From DASZJY01 sp036260255 (GTDB taxonomy: Bacteria > Actinomycetota > Acidimicrobiia > Acidimicrobiales > AC-14): a stretch of 28,195 bases of DNA. The translations under genes and the position numbers were made by a program. How positions within the stretch are numbered: position 1 is the stretch's first letter; each line of letters begins with the position of its first letter. This document shows, in pieces, positions 14,431-22,514 of the stretch. The stretch spans positions 1-28,195 of the forward strand of contig DATAAF010000028.1 of NCBI GenBank assembly GCA_036260255.1. The letters run 5' to 3'. Below the pieces are notes generated by a model that did not search any database, was not told the DNA's origin, and worked only from the letters and a program-made list of their open reading frames with translations.

Positions 14431-15522
14431 CTACCTCAGGAACGAGGGGACGTCGAACTCGTCCTCGTCGTCGATGTCGAGGGGGCCGCCGCTCTTTGCG
14501 AACAGGTCGTCGTCCTCGTTCAGCCCGAGGGACGAGGTGGCCGCCGCCTCCGCCCGCGCGTCCGTGGGCTCCTCCCAGCGGTCGAACCCGGCGGCGATGA
14601 CCGTGACCCGCACCTCGTCGCCGAGGGCGTCGTCGATCACCATGCCGGCGATGATGTTGGCGTCGGGGTGGGCGACGTCGTGGATGATCTCGGCCGCCTC
14701 GTTCACCTCGAACAGCCCCAGGTCGCTCCCGCCCGAGATGTTGAGCAGGATGCCCCTGGCGCCCTCGATGGACGACTCGAGCAGCGGGCTGGAGATGGCG
14801 GCCCGGGCGGCGTTGAGAGCCCGGCCCTCGCCCGAGGCGTAGCCGATGCCCATGAGGGCCGACCCGGCGTTGTGCATGACCATCTTCACGTCGGCGAAAT
14901 CGGTGTTGATGAGGCCGGGGGTGTTGATGAGGTCGGTGATGCCCTGGACGCCCTGGAGGAGCACCTCGTCGGCCATCTTGAAGGCGTTGAGGGCCGACGT
15001 CTTCTCGTTGGACACCGAAAGCAGGCGGTCGTTGGGGATGACGATGAGGGTGTCGACCTTCTCCCTGAGGGTGACGATGCCCGCCTCCGCCTGCACCGCC
15101 CGCTTGCGCCCCTCGAAGGAGAACGGCCGGGTGACCACGCCGACGGTGAGGGCACCCAGCGACTTGGCGATCTCGGCGACCACGGGCGCCCCGCCGGTGC
15201 CCGTGCCGCCCCCCTTACCGGCGGTGATGAACACCATGTCCGAGCCCTTGAGGACCTCCTCGATCTCGTCGCGGTGGGCCTCGGCCGCCTGGCGGCCCAC
15301 CTCCGGGTCGCTCCCCGCCCCGAGGCCCCGGGTGAGCTCGCGGCCGATGTCGAGCTTGACGTCGGCGTCGCTCATGAGGAGCGCCTGTGCGTCGGTGTTG
15401 ACGGCGATGAACTCCACGCCCTTCAGCCCGGCGTCGATCATCCGGTTGACGGCGTTGACGCCACCGCCCCCGATGCCGACGACCTTGATGACCGCAAGGT
15501 AGTTCTGCGGTGCGCCGATCAT
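14431..15522 (-). CDS. ftsZ: Cell division protein FtsZ
   Basis: Tubulin-like GTPase that forms the division ring. The 363-residue protein shows VVGIGGGGVNAVN (14-26), the tubulin signature GGGTGTG (104-110), GVVTRPFSFEGRKR, the NDRLL motif, and the synergy T7 loop LINTDFADV (204-212, Asp208 and Asp211 for GTP hydrolysis on the neighbouring subunit). After an acidic linker (320-350) it ends in the conserved C-terminal peptide DEFDVPSFLR, the docking site for SepF. The linker is short, about 35 residues. The ATG at 15522 has GGAGGG 6-7 nt upstream; upstream ATG codons in frame lack family sequence. It has its own AT-rich upstream region of 166 nt after ftsQ. Confidence 0.99.
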   Translation of the reverse strand: MIGAPQNYLAVIKVVGIGGGGVNAVNRMIDAGLKGVEFIAVNTDAQALLMSDADVKLDIGRELTRGLGAGSDPEVGRQAAEAHRDEIEEVLKGSDMVFITAGKGGGTGTGGAPVVAEIAKSLGALTVGVVTRPFSFEGRKRAVQAEAGIVTLREKVDTLIVIPNDRLLSVSNEKTSALNAFKMADEVLLQGVQGITDLINTPGLINTDFADVKMVMHNAGSALMGIGYASGEGRALNAARAAISSPLLESSIEGARGILLNISGGSDLGLFEVNEAAEIIHDVAHPDANIIAGMVIDDALGDEVRVTVIAAGFDRWEEPTDARAEAAATSSLGLNEDDDLFAKSGGPLDIDDEDEFDVPSFLR

Positions 15523-15622
15523 CGTCTGCCCTCCATGGTCGTGCCGAGCGGCCATCGAACGTGACCGGCTGCGGGCATCCTGAGAGGCCGACCGGCTGCG
15601 GTACGTGCCCGACCTCACCAGC

Positions 15623-15675
15623 CTCTACCTCCACTACAGGTTTAGAGTTATGTCAACCTGTTCTTGGGGTCGAAA
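15623..15675 (-). promoter_or_regulatory. AT-rich promoter/operator-like region before ftsZ
   Basis: This is the one clearly AT-rich patch in the dcw cluster. On the minus strand a possible promoter is TTTCGA (15675-15670), 17 bp, CATAAC (15652-15647). A perfect TTGACA (15656-15651) overlaps that -10, but no good -10 follows it at 16-18 bp. Just downstream is an imperfect inverted repeat: CTCTACCT at 15623-15630 against AGGTTTAGAG at 15638-15647. The leader to the ftsZ ATG would be about 115-120 nt. Which start is used cannot be decided from sequence. Confidence 0.5.
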
Positions 15676-15688
15676 CTTTAGTGGCGTG

Positions 15689-16480
15689 TCACCGCCGAGT
15701 CAAGACAGGGGTGGCGGGATCTCGGACGTCCAGGGTGGCGACCGTCCGGGGGTCCACCGTCCGCAGCACCGTGCGCACCGACCGCAGCTTGTCCTCGAGG
15801 GCGTCGGGCGGCCCCAGGCCCACCACGCCGCTGGGCCGCAGGCGCAGCTCCACCCCCTCCGGGGCGATCGCCACCGCCGCCACCCGCGGGCCCAGATGGG
15901 GCCCCAGCGCCCCTGCGACCACCAGCGCCGGGGCGGCCCGCGGGCCGAGCGAACTCCCCGGCACCCCCGCGGCGGGGACGCCGTCGAGGGTGGCCAGGCC
16001 CGGCGGCGGCTCGGGCACCCGTTCCAACACCCGTCCGGACAGGTCCAACAGCGCCCAGCCGCCCGCGTCGTCCCTGGTCACGGCCACCGGCGCCCGCTCG
16101 ACGACCCGGATCCGTACGGTGGCCGGCCACTGGCGGCGGACGGTGGCCCGCAGCACCCAGGGGAGACCGCGCACCCGGCGGGCCGCCCCCCCCTCGTCGA
16201 CGTCGAGCATGGCCTCGCCCCGGCCCACGCCGGCGGCCGCCTGCACCGCCGGAGCGCCGGTCTGAGCGGCCCCTTCCACGACGACCCGGTCGACGTCGAG
16301 CAGCGGCGACCGGGTCGCCCCCCATCCGCCGGCGGCGGCGGCGCCGAGCGCCACCCCGGCGACCAGGGCCCGGAGGCGGCGCCGCCCCGCCGAGCGGGTG
16401 ACGGCGATGCGCCGCTCCCTGAAGCGGGGGTCGATCGGCGCTCGACCGGGCCCCGGCGGCAACGTCGGCGCCTGTGTCAT
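15689..16480 (-). CDS. ftsQ: Cell division protein FtsQ
   Basis: Bitopic divisome protein. The 263-residue protein has a short basic cytoplasmic N-terminus (about 1-35, ending RSAGRRRLR), one membrane segment (about 36-55, ALVAGVALGAAAAGGW), then a POTRA domain (LLDVDRVVVEGAAQTG onward, with RQWPATVRIRVVERAPVAV) and the FtsQ beta domain. The ATG at 16480 has AAAGG and GAGG upstream. It lies 40 nt after murB. Position between murB and ftsZ is the standard actinobacterial order. Confidence 0.95.
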   Translation of the reverse strand: MTQAPTLPPGPGRAPIDPRFRERRIAVTRSAGRRRLRALVAGVALGAAAAGGWGATRSPLLDVDRVVVEGAAQTGAPAVQAAAGVGRGEAMLDVDEGGAARRVRGLPWVLRATVRRQWPATVRIRVVERAPVAVTRDDAGGWALLDLSGRVLERVPEPPPGLATLDGVPAAGVPGSSLGPRAAPALVVAGALGPHLGPRVAAVAIAPEGVELRLRPSGVVGLGPPDALEDKLRSVRTVLRTVDPRTVATLDVRDPATPVLTRR

Positions 16481-16520
16481 GGCCTCAACCTTTGGTCGAG
16501 GGTTACCGCGACCAGCACGT

Positions 16521-17456
16521 TCATCTCTCCTCGAGGGTCGGGAAGCCGACCTGGTGGAGCTCGAGACGCAGGTCGACACCGGTGCGCTCGGCCACGAGCC
16601 GGCGCACCTCGGCGATCAGGGCGGCCACGTCGTCGGCCGAGCCGTCGGCGTCCACCTGCACGAAGTTGGCATGCTTCGGTGACACGTACGCGGATCCCCG
16701 GCGATAGCCCTTCAGGCCAGCGGCCTCGATGAGCCGGCCGGCCGAGTCGCCGGGCGGGTTGGTGAACACCGACCCGGCGTTGCTCCCGCCCGGCTGGTGC
16801 TCGCGCCGCCAGCGCACGATCTCGGCGATCTCCGCCTCCGAGGCGGCCCGGTCGCCCGCGGCGAGGGAGAAGCGGGCGGCGGTGACCACGTGGGCCGGCG
16901 TCAGGGCGGAGCTGCGGTAGCCGAGGGCGAGGCGGTCGGCCGCGACCTGGCCGTGGAGGTCGTTCCCCTCCAGCGCCACCACCCGCGCCCACACCAGGCT
17001 GCGGCTGACGTCCGAGCCGTGGCCACCGGCGTTCATGCGGACCGCCCCGCCGACCGAGCCGGGTACGCCGACCGCCCACTCGAGGCCGGTCAGGGCGGCG
17101 GCGGCGGTCCGCCGGGCCAGCACCGGGAGGCTCACCGCCGCCCCCGCGGTGACCTCGGTGCCGTCGATCTCGATGCCGGCGAACCGCTCCCCCAGCACGA
17201 CGGCCAGGCCCGGGAACCCGCGATCGGCCACCAACAGGTTCGAGCCCCGGCCCACGACGAGGACGGGGACGCCCGTCTCGGTGACCGCCCGGCGGGCCAC
17301 GGCGAGGTCCTCCTCGTCGCGCGCCTCCAGGTACAGGGCGGCCGGCCCCCCCACCCGATAGGTGGTCAGGGGGCCCAGGGGCACGTCCCGCCGGGCCCGG
17401 GAGCCGAGCAGGGCGGCGGCCGCCTCGAGAGCCGCCGGAGCGCTCCGGCCGCTCAC
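16521..17456 (-). CDS. murB: UDP-N-acetylenolpyruvoylglucosamine reductase
   Basis: FAD/NADPH enzyme that reduces the enolpyruvyl ether to form UDP-MurNAc. Of 311 residues, the FAD domain shows TTYRVGGPA, VVGRGSNLLVAD, and EWAVGVPGSVGGAVRMNAGG. The substrate-binding half shows LGYRSS, HQPGGSNAGSVFTNP (the catalytic Ser) and AAGLKGYRRGSAYVSPKHANF, with the third catalytic residue, Glu, in LRLELHQVGF. The lack of the extra E. coli-type loop fits the shorter type II MurB of Gram-positives. The GTG start at 17456 overlaps the murC stop in a GTGA junction, so translation is probably coupled. Confidence 0.97.
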   Translation of the reverse strand: MSGRSAPAALEAAAALLGSRARRDVPLGPLTTYRVGGPAALYLEARDEEDLAVARRAVTETGVPVLVVGRGSNLLVADRGFPGLAVVLGERFAGIEIDGTEVTAGAAVSLPVLARRTAAAALTGLEWAVGVPGSVGGAVRMNAGGHGSDVSRSLVWARVVALEGNDLHGQVAADRLALGYRSSALTPAHVVTAARFSLAAGDRAASEAEIAEIVRWRREHQPGGSNAGSVFTNPPGDSAGRLIEAAGLKGYRRGSAYVSPKHANFVQVDADGSADDVAALIAEVRRLVAERTGVDLRLELHQVGFPTLEER

Positions 17457-18880
17457 CCGCCGACCGTCCCCAGCAGCTCGTCGGGCAAGGTGGTGACGTC
17501 GCCCGCCCCCAGGGTGAGGCACAGGTCGCCGGGGCGCAGCCGGGCCCGCAGGTAGGCGACCACGTCCCCCCGCCCGGGCAGCCAGGCCACCTGTTGGGTC
17601 GGGCGGGCCTCGAGCACGGCGTCGACGATCAGCTTGCCGGTCACCCCCGGGCGGGGCGCCTCGCCGGCGCCGTACACGTCGGTGACGACGAGGAGGTCGG
17701 CCCCACAGAAAGCGGTGGCGAAGTCCCGCCAGAGCGCCTCCGTGCGGCTGTAGCGGTGGGGCTGGAAGACGCAGACGACCCGGCGCCACCCCCCGCCCCT
17801 CGCCGCCGTCACCGCCGCCGCCACCTTGGCGGGCAGGTGGGCGTAGTCGTCGACGAAGGTGACACCCCCCGCCTCGCCCCGGTGCTGGAAGCGCCGGGCC
17901 ACCCCCGGGTAGCGGGCGAGGGAGGCGGCCACCGCCTCGAACGGGGCCCCGGCGAGCAGCGCGGCGGCGACCGCGGCGGTGGCATTGAGGGCGTTGTGCA
18001 GGCCGGGCAGGGGCAGGCGGACCGGCCCCAGCCGCGAGCCCCCGTGCTCGACGGCGAAGGTCACCGCCGCCGGTCCCAGCTTCACGTCCACCGCCCGGAA
18101 TTGGGCGCCCTCCTCCGTGCCGTAGGTCAGGGCGCCGGCGGCGGCGCCCAGCCGGGCGGCCACCTGGTCGTCGGCGCAGGCCAGGGCGGGGCCGGAGGCC
18201 CTGTCGAGGAAGCGCCCGAAGGCTTCGGTGAGGGCGTCGAAGCCGCCCCAGTGCTCGAGGTGGTCGGGGGCGACGCTCGTCACGACCGCGATCTCGGGTG
18301 ACAGGCGGAGGAAGGTGCCGTCGCTCTCGTCCGCCTCCACCACCAGCCACTCGCCGTCGCTCCAACGGGCGCCGGTCCCCAGCCCGCCGATGAGCCCCCC
18401 GACGAGGAACGACGGGGCCAGGCCGGCGCCGTCGAGGGCGGTCGCGAGCATCGCCGACGTCGTCGTCTTGCCGTGCGTGCCGGACACCGCGATCGTCCGC
18501 CGCCCGGCCGCCACTGCCGACAAGAGGTCGGCGCGCGACAGCACGGGGAGCCCGGCGGCCCGCGCCGCCACCACCTCGGGGTTGTCCGGCGGGACGGCCG
18601 TGGACATGGCGACCGCCTCGGCGTCGCCGACGTGCTCGGCGCCGTGGCCCACCGCCGCCCGCACGCCCAGCCGGCGGAGGCGTTCGAGCACCGGGGTGGC
18701 AGCCAGGTCGCTCCCCGACACCCGGTGGCCCATGGCGACCAGCACCTCGGCCAGGGCGCTCATCCCCGCGCCGCCGATCCCGACGACGTGGACCCGGCGG
18801 GGGCGGGTCAGGTCGAACGCTGGCGGAGGCGCGGGCGCCGGCGTCGCCGCCCGCGACGCCGGCGCCTCGTGCTCAGCCAC
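17453..18880 (-). CDS. murC: UDP-N-acetylmuramate-L-alanine ligase
   Basis: ATP-dependent Mur ligase that adds L-Ala to UDP-MurNAc. Motifs over 475 residues: VVGIGGAGMSALAE in the UDP-binding domain, the P-loop VSGTHGKTTTSAM, VVEADESDGTF, VTSVAPDHLEHWGG, DDYAHLPAKV and VFQPHRYSRT. The fifth motif is usually DDY(G/A)HHPTE; here the second His is Leu and the Thr-Glu pair is Ala-Lys. Some 20 disordered residues precede the core. The GTG at 18880 overlaps the murG stop by 8 nt (GTGGCTGA), and the stop overlaps murB. Confidence 0.97.
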   Translation of the reverse strand: MAEHEAPASRAATPAPAPPPAFDLTRPRRVHVVGIGGAGMSALAEVLVAMGHRVSGSDLAATPVLERLRRLGVRAAVGHGAEHVGDAEAVAMSTAVPPDNPEVVAARAAGLPVLSRADLLSAVAAGRRTIAVSGTHGKTTTSAMLATALDGAGLAPSFLVGGLIGGLGTGARWSDGEWLVVEADESDGTFLRLSPEIAVVTSVAPDHLEHWGGFDALTEAFGRFLDRASGPALACADDQVAARLGAAAGALTYGTEEGAQFRAVDVKLGPAAVTFAVEHGGSRLGPVRLPLPGLHNALNATAAVAAALLAGAPFEAVAASLARYPGVARRFQHRGEAGGVTFVDDYAHLPAKVAAAVTAARGGGWRRVVCVFQPHRYSRTEALWRDFATAFCGADLLVVTDVYGAGEAPRPGVTGKLIVDAVLEARPTQQVAWLPGRGDVVAYLRARLRPGDLCLTLGAGDVTTLPDELLGTVGG

Positions 18881-20015
18881 GGCGGGCGTGCCGTTCGACC
18901 AGGGCGGCCACCTGCTGGGCGGCGTCGCGCCGGGCCACCACCGCCGCCGCCTCCGACATGGCCTGGAGCCGGTCGGGGGCGCCCAGCAGGGCGTCGACCT
19001 CGGCGGCCAGGCGGGCGCCGTCCAGCTCGGCGTCGGGGACCAGGACCGCCGCACCCGCCTCGGCGAGGTGGCGGGCGTTCGCCGTCTGGTGGTCGCCCGG
19101 CGCGCCGGGCAGCGGCACGAGCACCGCCGGCAGGCCGACCACCGCCAGCTCCGCGACCGTCGTCGCCCCCGCCCGGCACACGGCCAGGTCGGCGGCCGCC
19201 AGCACCAGGTCCATGCGGTCTTCGTACTCGACCGGCTCGTAGGCCACCCCTCCCGCGGGCAGCTGGGGGACGGCGTCCTGCACCATCTTCCAGTCCCGCC
19301 GCCCGACGACGTGGCGGACGGCCAGGTCGCCTCGGCCGGCCCAGCGCTCCAGGGCGGACAGCAGGGCGAAGTTGATGCGGCGGGCGCCCAGCGAACCGCC
19401 GAAGACGGCCAGGGCCTGGCGGTCGTGGGGCAGGCCCAGGGCCCGGCGGGCGGAGTCGCGGTCGCGGCGGCGGTCGACGGCCAGCACCTCGGGGCGGACG
19501 GGGTTGCCGGTCACCACCGCCCGGCGCAGGGCGGTGCCCGGGAAGGAGACGGCCGCCGCCTTGGCGAAGCGCCCCACCAGGCGGTTGGCGGCGCCGGGCA
19601 CGGCGTTCTGCTCGCACACGACCACGGGCACGCCCTGTCGCACGGCGGCCAGGGCGCAGGGCACGCTGGCGTAGCCGCCGAGCGCCACGACCACCGACGG
19701 GCGCAGGCGGGACACGATGCCCACCGCCCGGGCGACGGCCCGGGCCAGGTTGAACGTGGCCGCCACGCTGGCGGCCGACAGCCGGCGCTCGATGCCCCTT
19801 CCCGGGAGGAGGGTGATGCCGAAGCCGGCCTCGGGGACCAGCCGGCCCTCGATGCCGGTCTCGCTGCCGACCCAATGGATGGTGTCGGGCGGGTGGCCGG
19901 CGTCGACCAGCGCCCGGGCCACCGCCAGACCGGGCAGCACGTGGCCGGCCGTGCCCCCGCCGGCCACCACCGCCCACGTCCCCGACCCCGGTTGGACGGC
20001 GGCTCGGCCGCTCAC
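18873..20015 (-). CDS. murG: Lipid II synthase MurG (GlcNAc transferase)
   Basis: Adds GlcNAc from UDP-GlcNAc to lipid I on the inner membrane face, producing lipid II. The 380-residue GT-B enzyme shows GGGTAGHVLPGLAVA near the N-terminus, ALGGYASVP, EQNAVPGAANR, FGGSLGARRIN, and CRAGATTVAELAVVGLPAVLVP followed by GDHQTANARHL, which contacts the UDP-sugar. No membrane helix, as expected for a peripheral protein. GTG 20015 overlaps the ftsW stop in a GTGA junction. Confidence 0.98.
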   Translation of the reverse strand: MSGRAAVQPGSGTWAVVAGGGTAGHVLPGLAVARALVDAGHPPDTIHWVGSETGIEGRLVPEAGFGITLLPGRGIERRLSAASVAATFNLARAVARAVGIVSRLRPSVVVALGGYASVPCALAAVRQGVPVVVCEQNAVPGAANRLVGRFAKAAAVSFPGTALRRAVVTGNPVRPEVLAVDRRRDRDSARRALGLPHDRQALAVFGGSLGARRINFALLSALERWAGRGDLAVRHVVGRRDWKMVQDAVPQLPAGGVAYEPVEYEDRMDLVLAAADLAVCRAGATTVAELAVVGLPAVLVPLPGAPGDHQTANARHLAEAGAAVLVPDAELDGARLAAEVDALLGAPDRLQAMSEAAAVVARRDAAQQVAALVERHARRG

Positions 20016-21172
20016 CGGCTCCGTTCACCCTGGCGGGCCACGTTCACCAGGATCCCAACCGCGGCCATGGTGATGACGAGCGACGAGCCGCCGAAGGACA
20101 CGAACGGCAGGGGGACACCGGTGACGGGCAGGATGCCGATCACCGCGCCGAGGTTGATGAACGCCTGGCCCACCACCCACACGGTGACGCCGGCGGCCAC
20201 CAGCCGGCCGAAGCAGTCGGGCGCCCGGACGGCGGCCCGGATGCCGGCGGCGGCGAAGGCTCCGAACAGGGCGACGACGAGCATCGTCCCGAGGAGGCCC
20301 AGCTCCTCGCCGATGATGGCGAAGATGAAGTCGGTGTGGGCGTTGGGGAGGAACCCCCACTTGGCCCGGCTCGCCCCCAGCCCCACGCCCGACAGGTGGC
20401 CGGTGCCCAGGGCGACGAGCGACTGGGCGATCTGGTAGCCGGTGTTCGACGGGTCCTTCCAGGGGTCGACGAAAGCGAAGAGGCGCGCCCGGCGGTAGCC
20501 CTCCACCAGCCCGAGCACGACCGCGCTGGCCGCCGACGCCGCCAGGAGCGCCGCCATGTGCGCCAGCCGCACGCCGCCGACGAAGAGCACCGCCAGCACG
20601 ACGACGAGGATGATCATCGTCGTGCCCATGTCGGGCTGGAGCAGGACGAGGACGCTCACCAGCACGGTGGCCAGGAGGACCGGGCGCACGACCACCGGGT
20701 ACTGCCCCCGACGCTCGCTGCGCTCGGTGCGGCGGGCCAGCAGGTCGGCGGTGAACAGGAGCAGGCCGAGCTTGGCGAGCTCCGACGGCTGGAAGCGGAG
20801 CTGGCCGAAGCCCAGCCAGCGCGAGGAGCCGCCGGCCGTGATGCCGAAGGCGGGGACGAGCACGCACACGAGCAGCACGACGCAGGCGGCGAGGAGGACC
20901 CCGGCGACCGACCGCCACCGGCGGTAGTCGATCCTGGCCGCGACCCACAGGGCCACCGACCCCGCCGCCACCCAGGCGGCCTGGCGGAGGAAGAACACCC
21001 ACGGGCCGCCGGTGGTGCGCAAGGCCTGGACCGACGACGCCGACAGCACCATCATCAGCCCGATCCCGCAGAGGACGGCCACGACAACGGGCATGGCGAT
21101 CCAGACCCGGTCGCCCCGCTCGGCGGGGGGCGGGCGGCGGCGGTGGTGAGGCGGCGCGAGCAGCTCAGCCAC
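20012..21172 (-). CDS. ftsW: Peptidoglycan glycosyltransferase FtsW (SEDS family)
   Basis: Polytopic SEDS protein that polymerises lipid II at the septum, working with the transpeptidase FtsI encoded in the same cluster. The 386-residue protein has about ten hydrophobic segments. Motifs: SSRWLGFGQLRFQPSELAK, LQPDMGTTM, GYQIAQSLVALGTG, NAHTDFIFAIIGEELGL with the catalytic Asp, and GILPVTGVPLPFVSFGGSS. GTG 21172 overlaps the murD stop by 8 nt with the same GTGGCTGAGC sequence as the murC start. Upstream in-frame residues belong to a shadow of murD. Confidence 0.97.
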   Translation of the reverse strand: MAELLAPPHHRRRPPPAERGDRVWIAMPVVVAVLCGIGLMMVLSASSVQALRTTGGPWVFFLRQAAWVAAGSVALWVAARIDYRRWRSVAGVLLAACVVLLVCVLVPAFGITAGGSSRWLGFGQLRFQPSELAKLGLLLFTADLLARRTERSERRGQYPVVVRPVLLATVLVSVLVLLQPDMGTTMIILVVVLAVLFVGGVRLAHMAALLAASAASAVVLGLVEGYRRARLFAFVDPWKDPSNTGYQIAQSLVALGTGHLSGVGLGASRAKWGFLPNAHTDFIFAIIGEELGLLGTMLVVALFGAFAAAGIRAAVRAPDCFGRLVAAGVTVWVVGQAFINLGAVIGILPVTGVPLPFVSFGGSSLVITMAAVGILVNVARQGERSR

Positions 21173-22514
21173 GGGCGTCACGGTCGTTCCCGTTCGCCGC
21201 CAGACCGAGGACCTGCCCCACCGCCCGGGCGAAGTCGGCGCCCCGCTCGGCGTAGGAGCCGTAGCGGTCGAAGGAGGCGCAACCAGGCGCGAGGAGGACC
21301 ACGTCGCCGGGCCGGGCCGCCGCCGCCGCCGCCCGCACCGCCTCGTCCATGTCGGCGGCCCGGGCGACCGGGCGGATGTCGGCGAACGCCTCCTCGACCT
21401 CGGGAGCGGCCTCGCCCACCGCCACCACCGCGCGCAGCCGGTCGGCCCGGCGGGCCAGCACGCCCAGGTCCAGGCCCTTGTTGCGCCCGCCGGCCACGAG
21501 CACGACCGAGTCGAAGCCGGAGACGGCGGCCAGCGCGGCGTGGGGGTTGGTGGCCTTGGAGTCGTCGTACCAGCGCACGCCGCCCGCCTCGGCCACGAGG
21601 GTGAGCCGGTGGGGCAGCCCCTCGAAGGCGCGCAGGGCGGCGCGCACACCGTCGCGCCGGGCCCCTACGGCGACGGCGGCGGCGCTGGCGGCGAGGGCGT
21701 TGGCGAGGTCGTGGGGGCGGGCCCGGGGCAGCTCGGCCACCGGCAGCATCCGCCCGACCGGGCCCTGGAGGACGCCACCCAGGACACGCCAGTCGGCCGG
21801 CCGCTCCAGCCCGAACGTCTCCAGGCGCGACCGGACCCTGGCCGCCTCCTTCATCACGACCGGGTCGTCGGCGTTGGCGATGGCCACGTCGCCCTTGCCC
21901 TGGTTGGCCCAGATCCGGGCCTTGGCGGCGACGTAGGAGGCCAGGTCGGCGTGCCAGTCGAGATGGTCCTCGGCCAGGTTGAGCCACACCGCCACCGAGG
22001 GGCGGAAGGTGTCGGTCCAGCGCAGCTGGAAGGACGAGACCTCGGCCACCACCACGTCCACGTCACGGCGCACGGCGTCCGAGAGGGGCACGCCGATGTT
22101 GCCGCCGGCGGCCGCCTTGACCCCCGACGCCACCAGCATGTCGGTGACGAGCGCGGTCACCGTGGTCTTGCCGTTGGTGCCGGTGACGGCGACGATCGGG
22201 CGGCGGCTCCACCGGAAGGCCAGCTCCACCTCGCTGCGGACGGGGACGCCGGCGGCCGAGGCCAGTTGGAACACCGGGTGGTGCTCGGGGACTCCCGGGC
22301 TGGGGACGACGACGTCGGCGTCGGCCACCAGGCGGGCGAGGGTCTCCTCGTCGGGAGCCGCCCGCAGCTCGATGCCGAGGCGGTCGGCCTCGCCTCGGGC
22401 CTCCTCGCCCGGCGCGTCGTCGACCGCCACCACCTTCCCGCCGCGGTCGCGGAGATGGCGGGCGACGGCGGCCCCGCTGCGCCCGAGGCCCACGACGAGG
22501 GCGAGCTCAGGCAC
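21165..22514 (-). CDS. murD: UDP-N-acetylmuramoyl-L-alanine-D-glutamate ligase
   Basis: Mur ligase that adds D-Glu. The 449-residue protein has VVGLGRSGAAVARHL in the nucleotide-fold N-domain, then the P-loop VTGTNGKTTVTAL, GGNIGVPL, EVSSFQL, LNLAEDHLDWH, the lysine-bearing AAKARIW, and DDSKATNPHAA and GGRNKG in the C-domain. All catalytic motifs are canonical. GTG 22514 overlaps the mraY stop by 8 nt (GTGCCTGA). Confidence 0.98.
   Translation of the reverse strand: MPELALVVGLGRSGAAVARHLRDRGGKVVAVDDAPGEEARGEADRLGIELRAAPDEETLARLVADADVVVPSPGVPEHHPVFQLASAAGVPVRSEVELAFRWSRRPIVAVTGTNGKTTVTALVTDMLVASGVKAAAGGNIGVPLSDAVRRDVDVVVAEVSSFQLRWTDTFRPSVAVWLNLAEDHLDWHADLASYVAAKARIWANQGKGDVAIANADDPVVMKEAARVRSRLETFGLERPADWRVLGGVLQGPVGRMLPVAELPRARPHDLANALAASAAAVAVGARRDGVRAALRAFEGLPHRLTLVAEAGGVRWYDDSKATNPHAALAAVSGFDSVVLVAGGRNKGLDLGVLARRADRLRAVVAVGEAAPEVEEAFADIRPVARAADMDEAVRAAAAAARPGDVVLLAPGCASFDRYGSYAERGADFARAVGQVLGLAANGNDRDARG

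Noticed and set aside
13567..15564. 665-codon plus-strand frame opposite ftsZ and pgeF
   Set aside because: Antisense shadow of two well-identified genes, with no recognisable domain.
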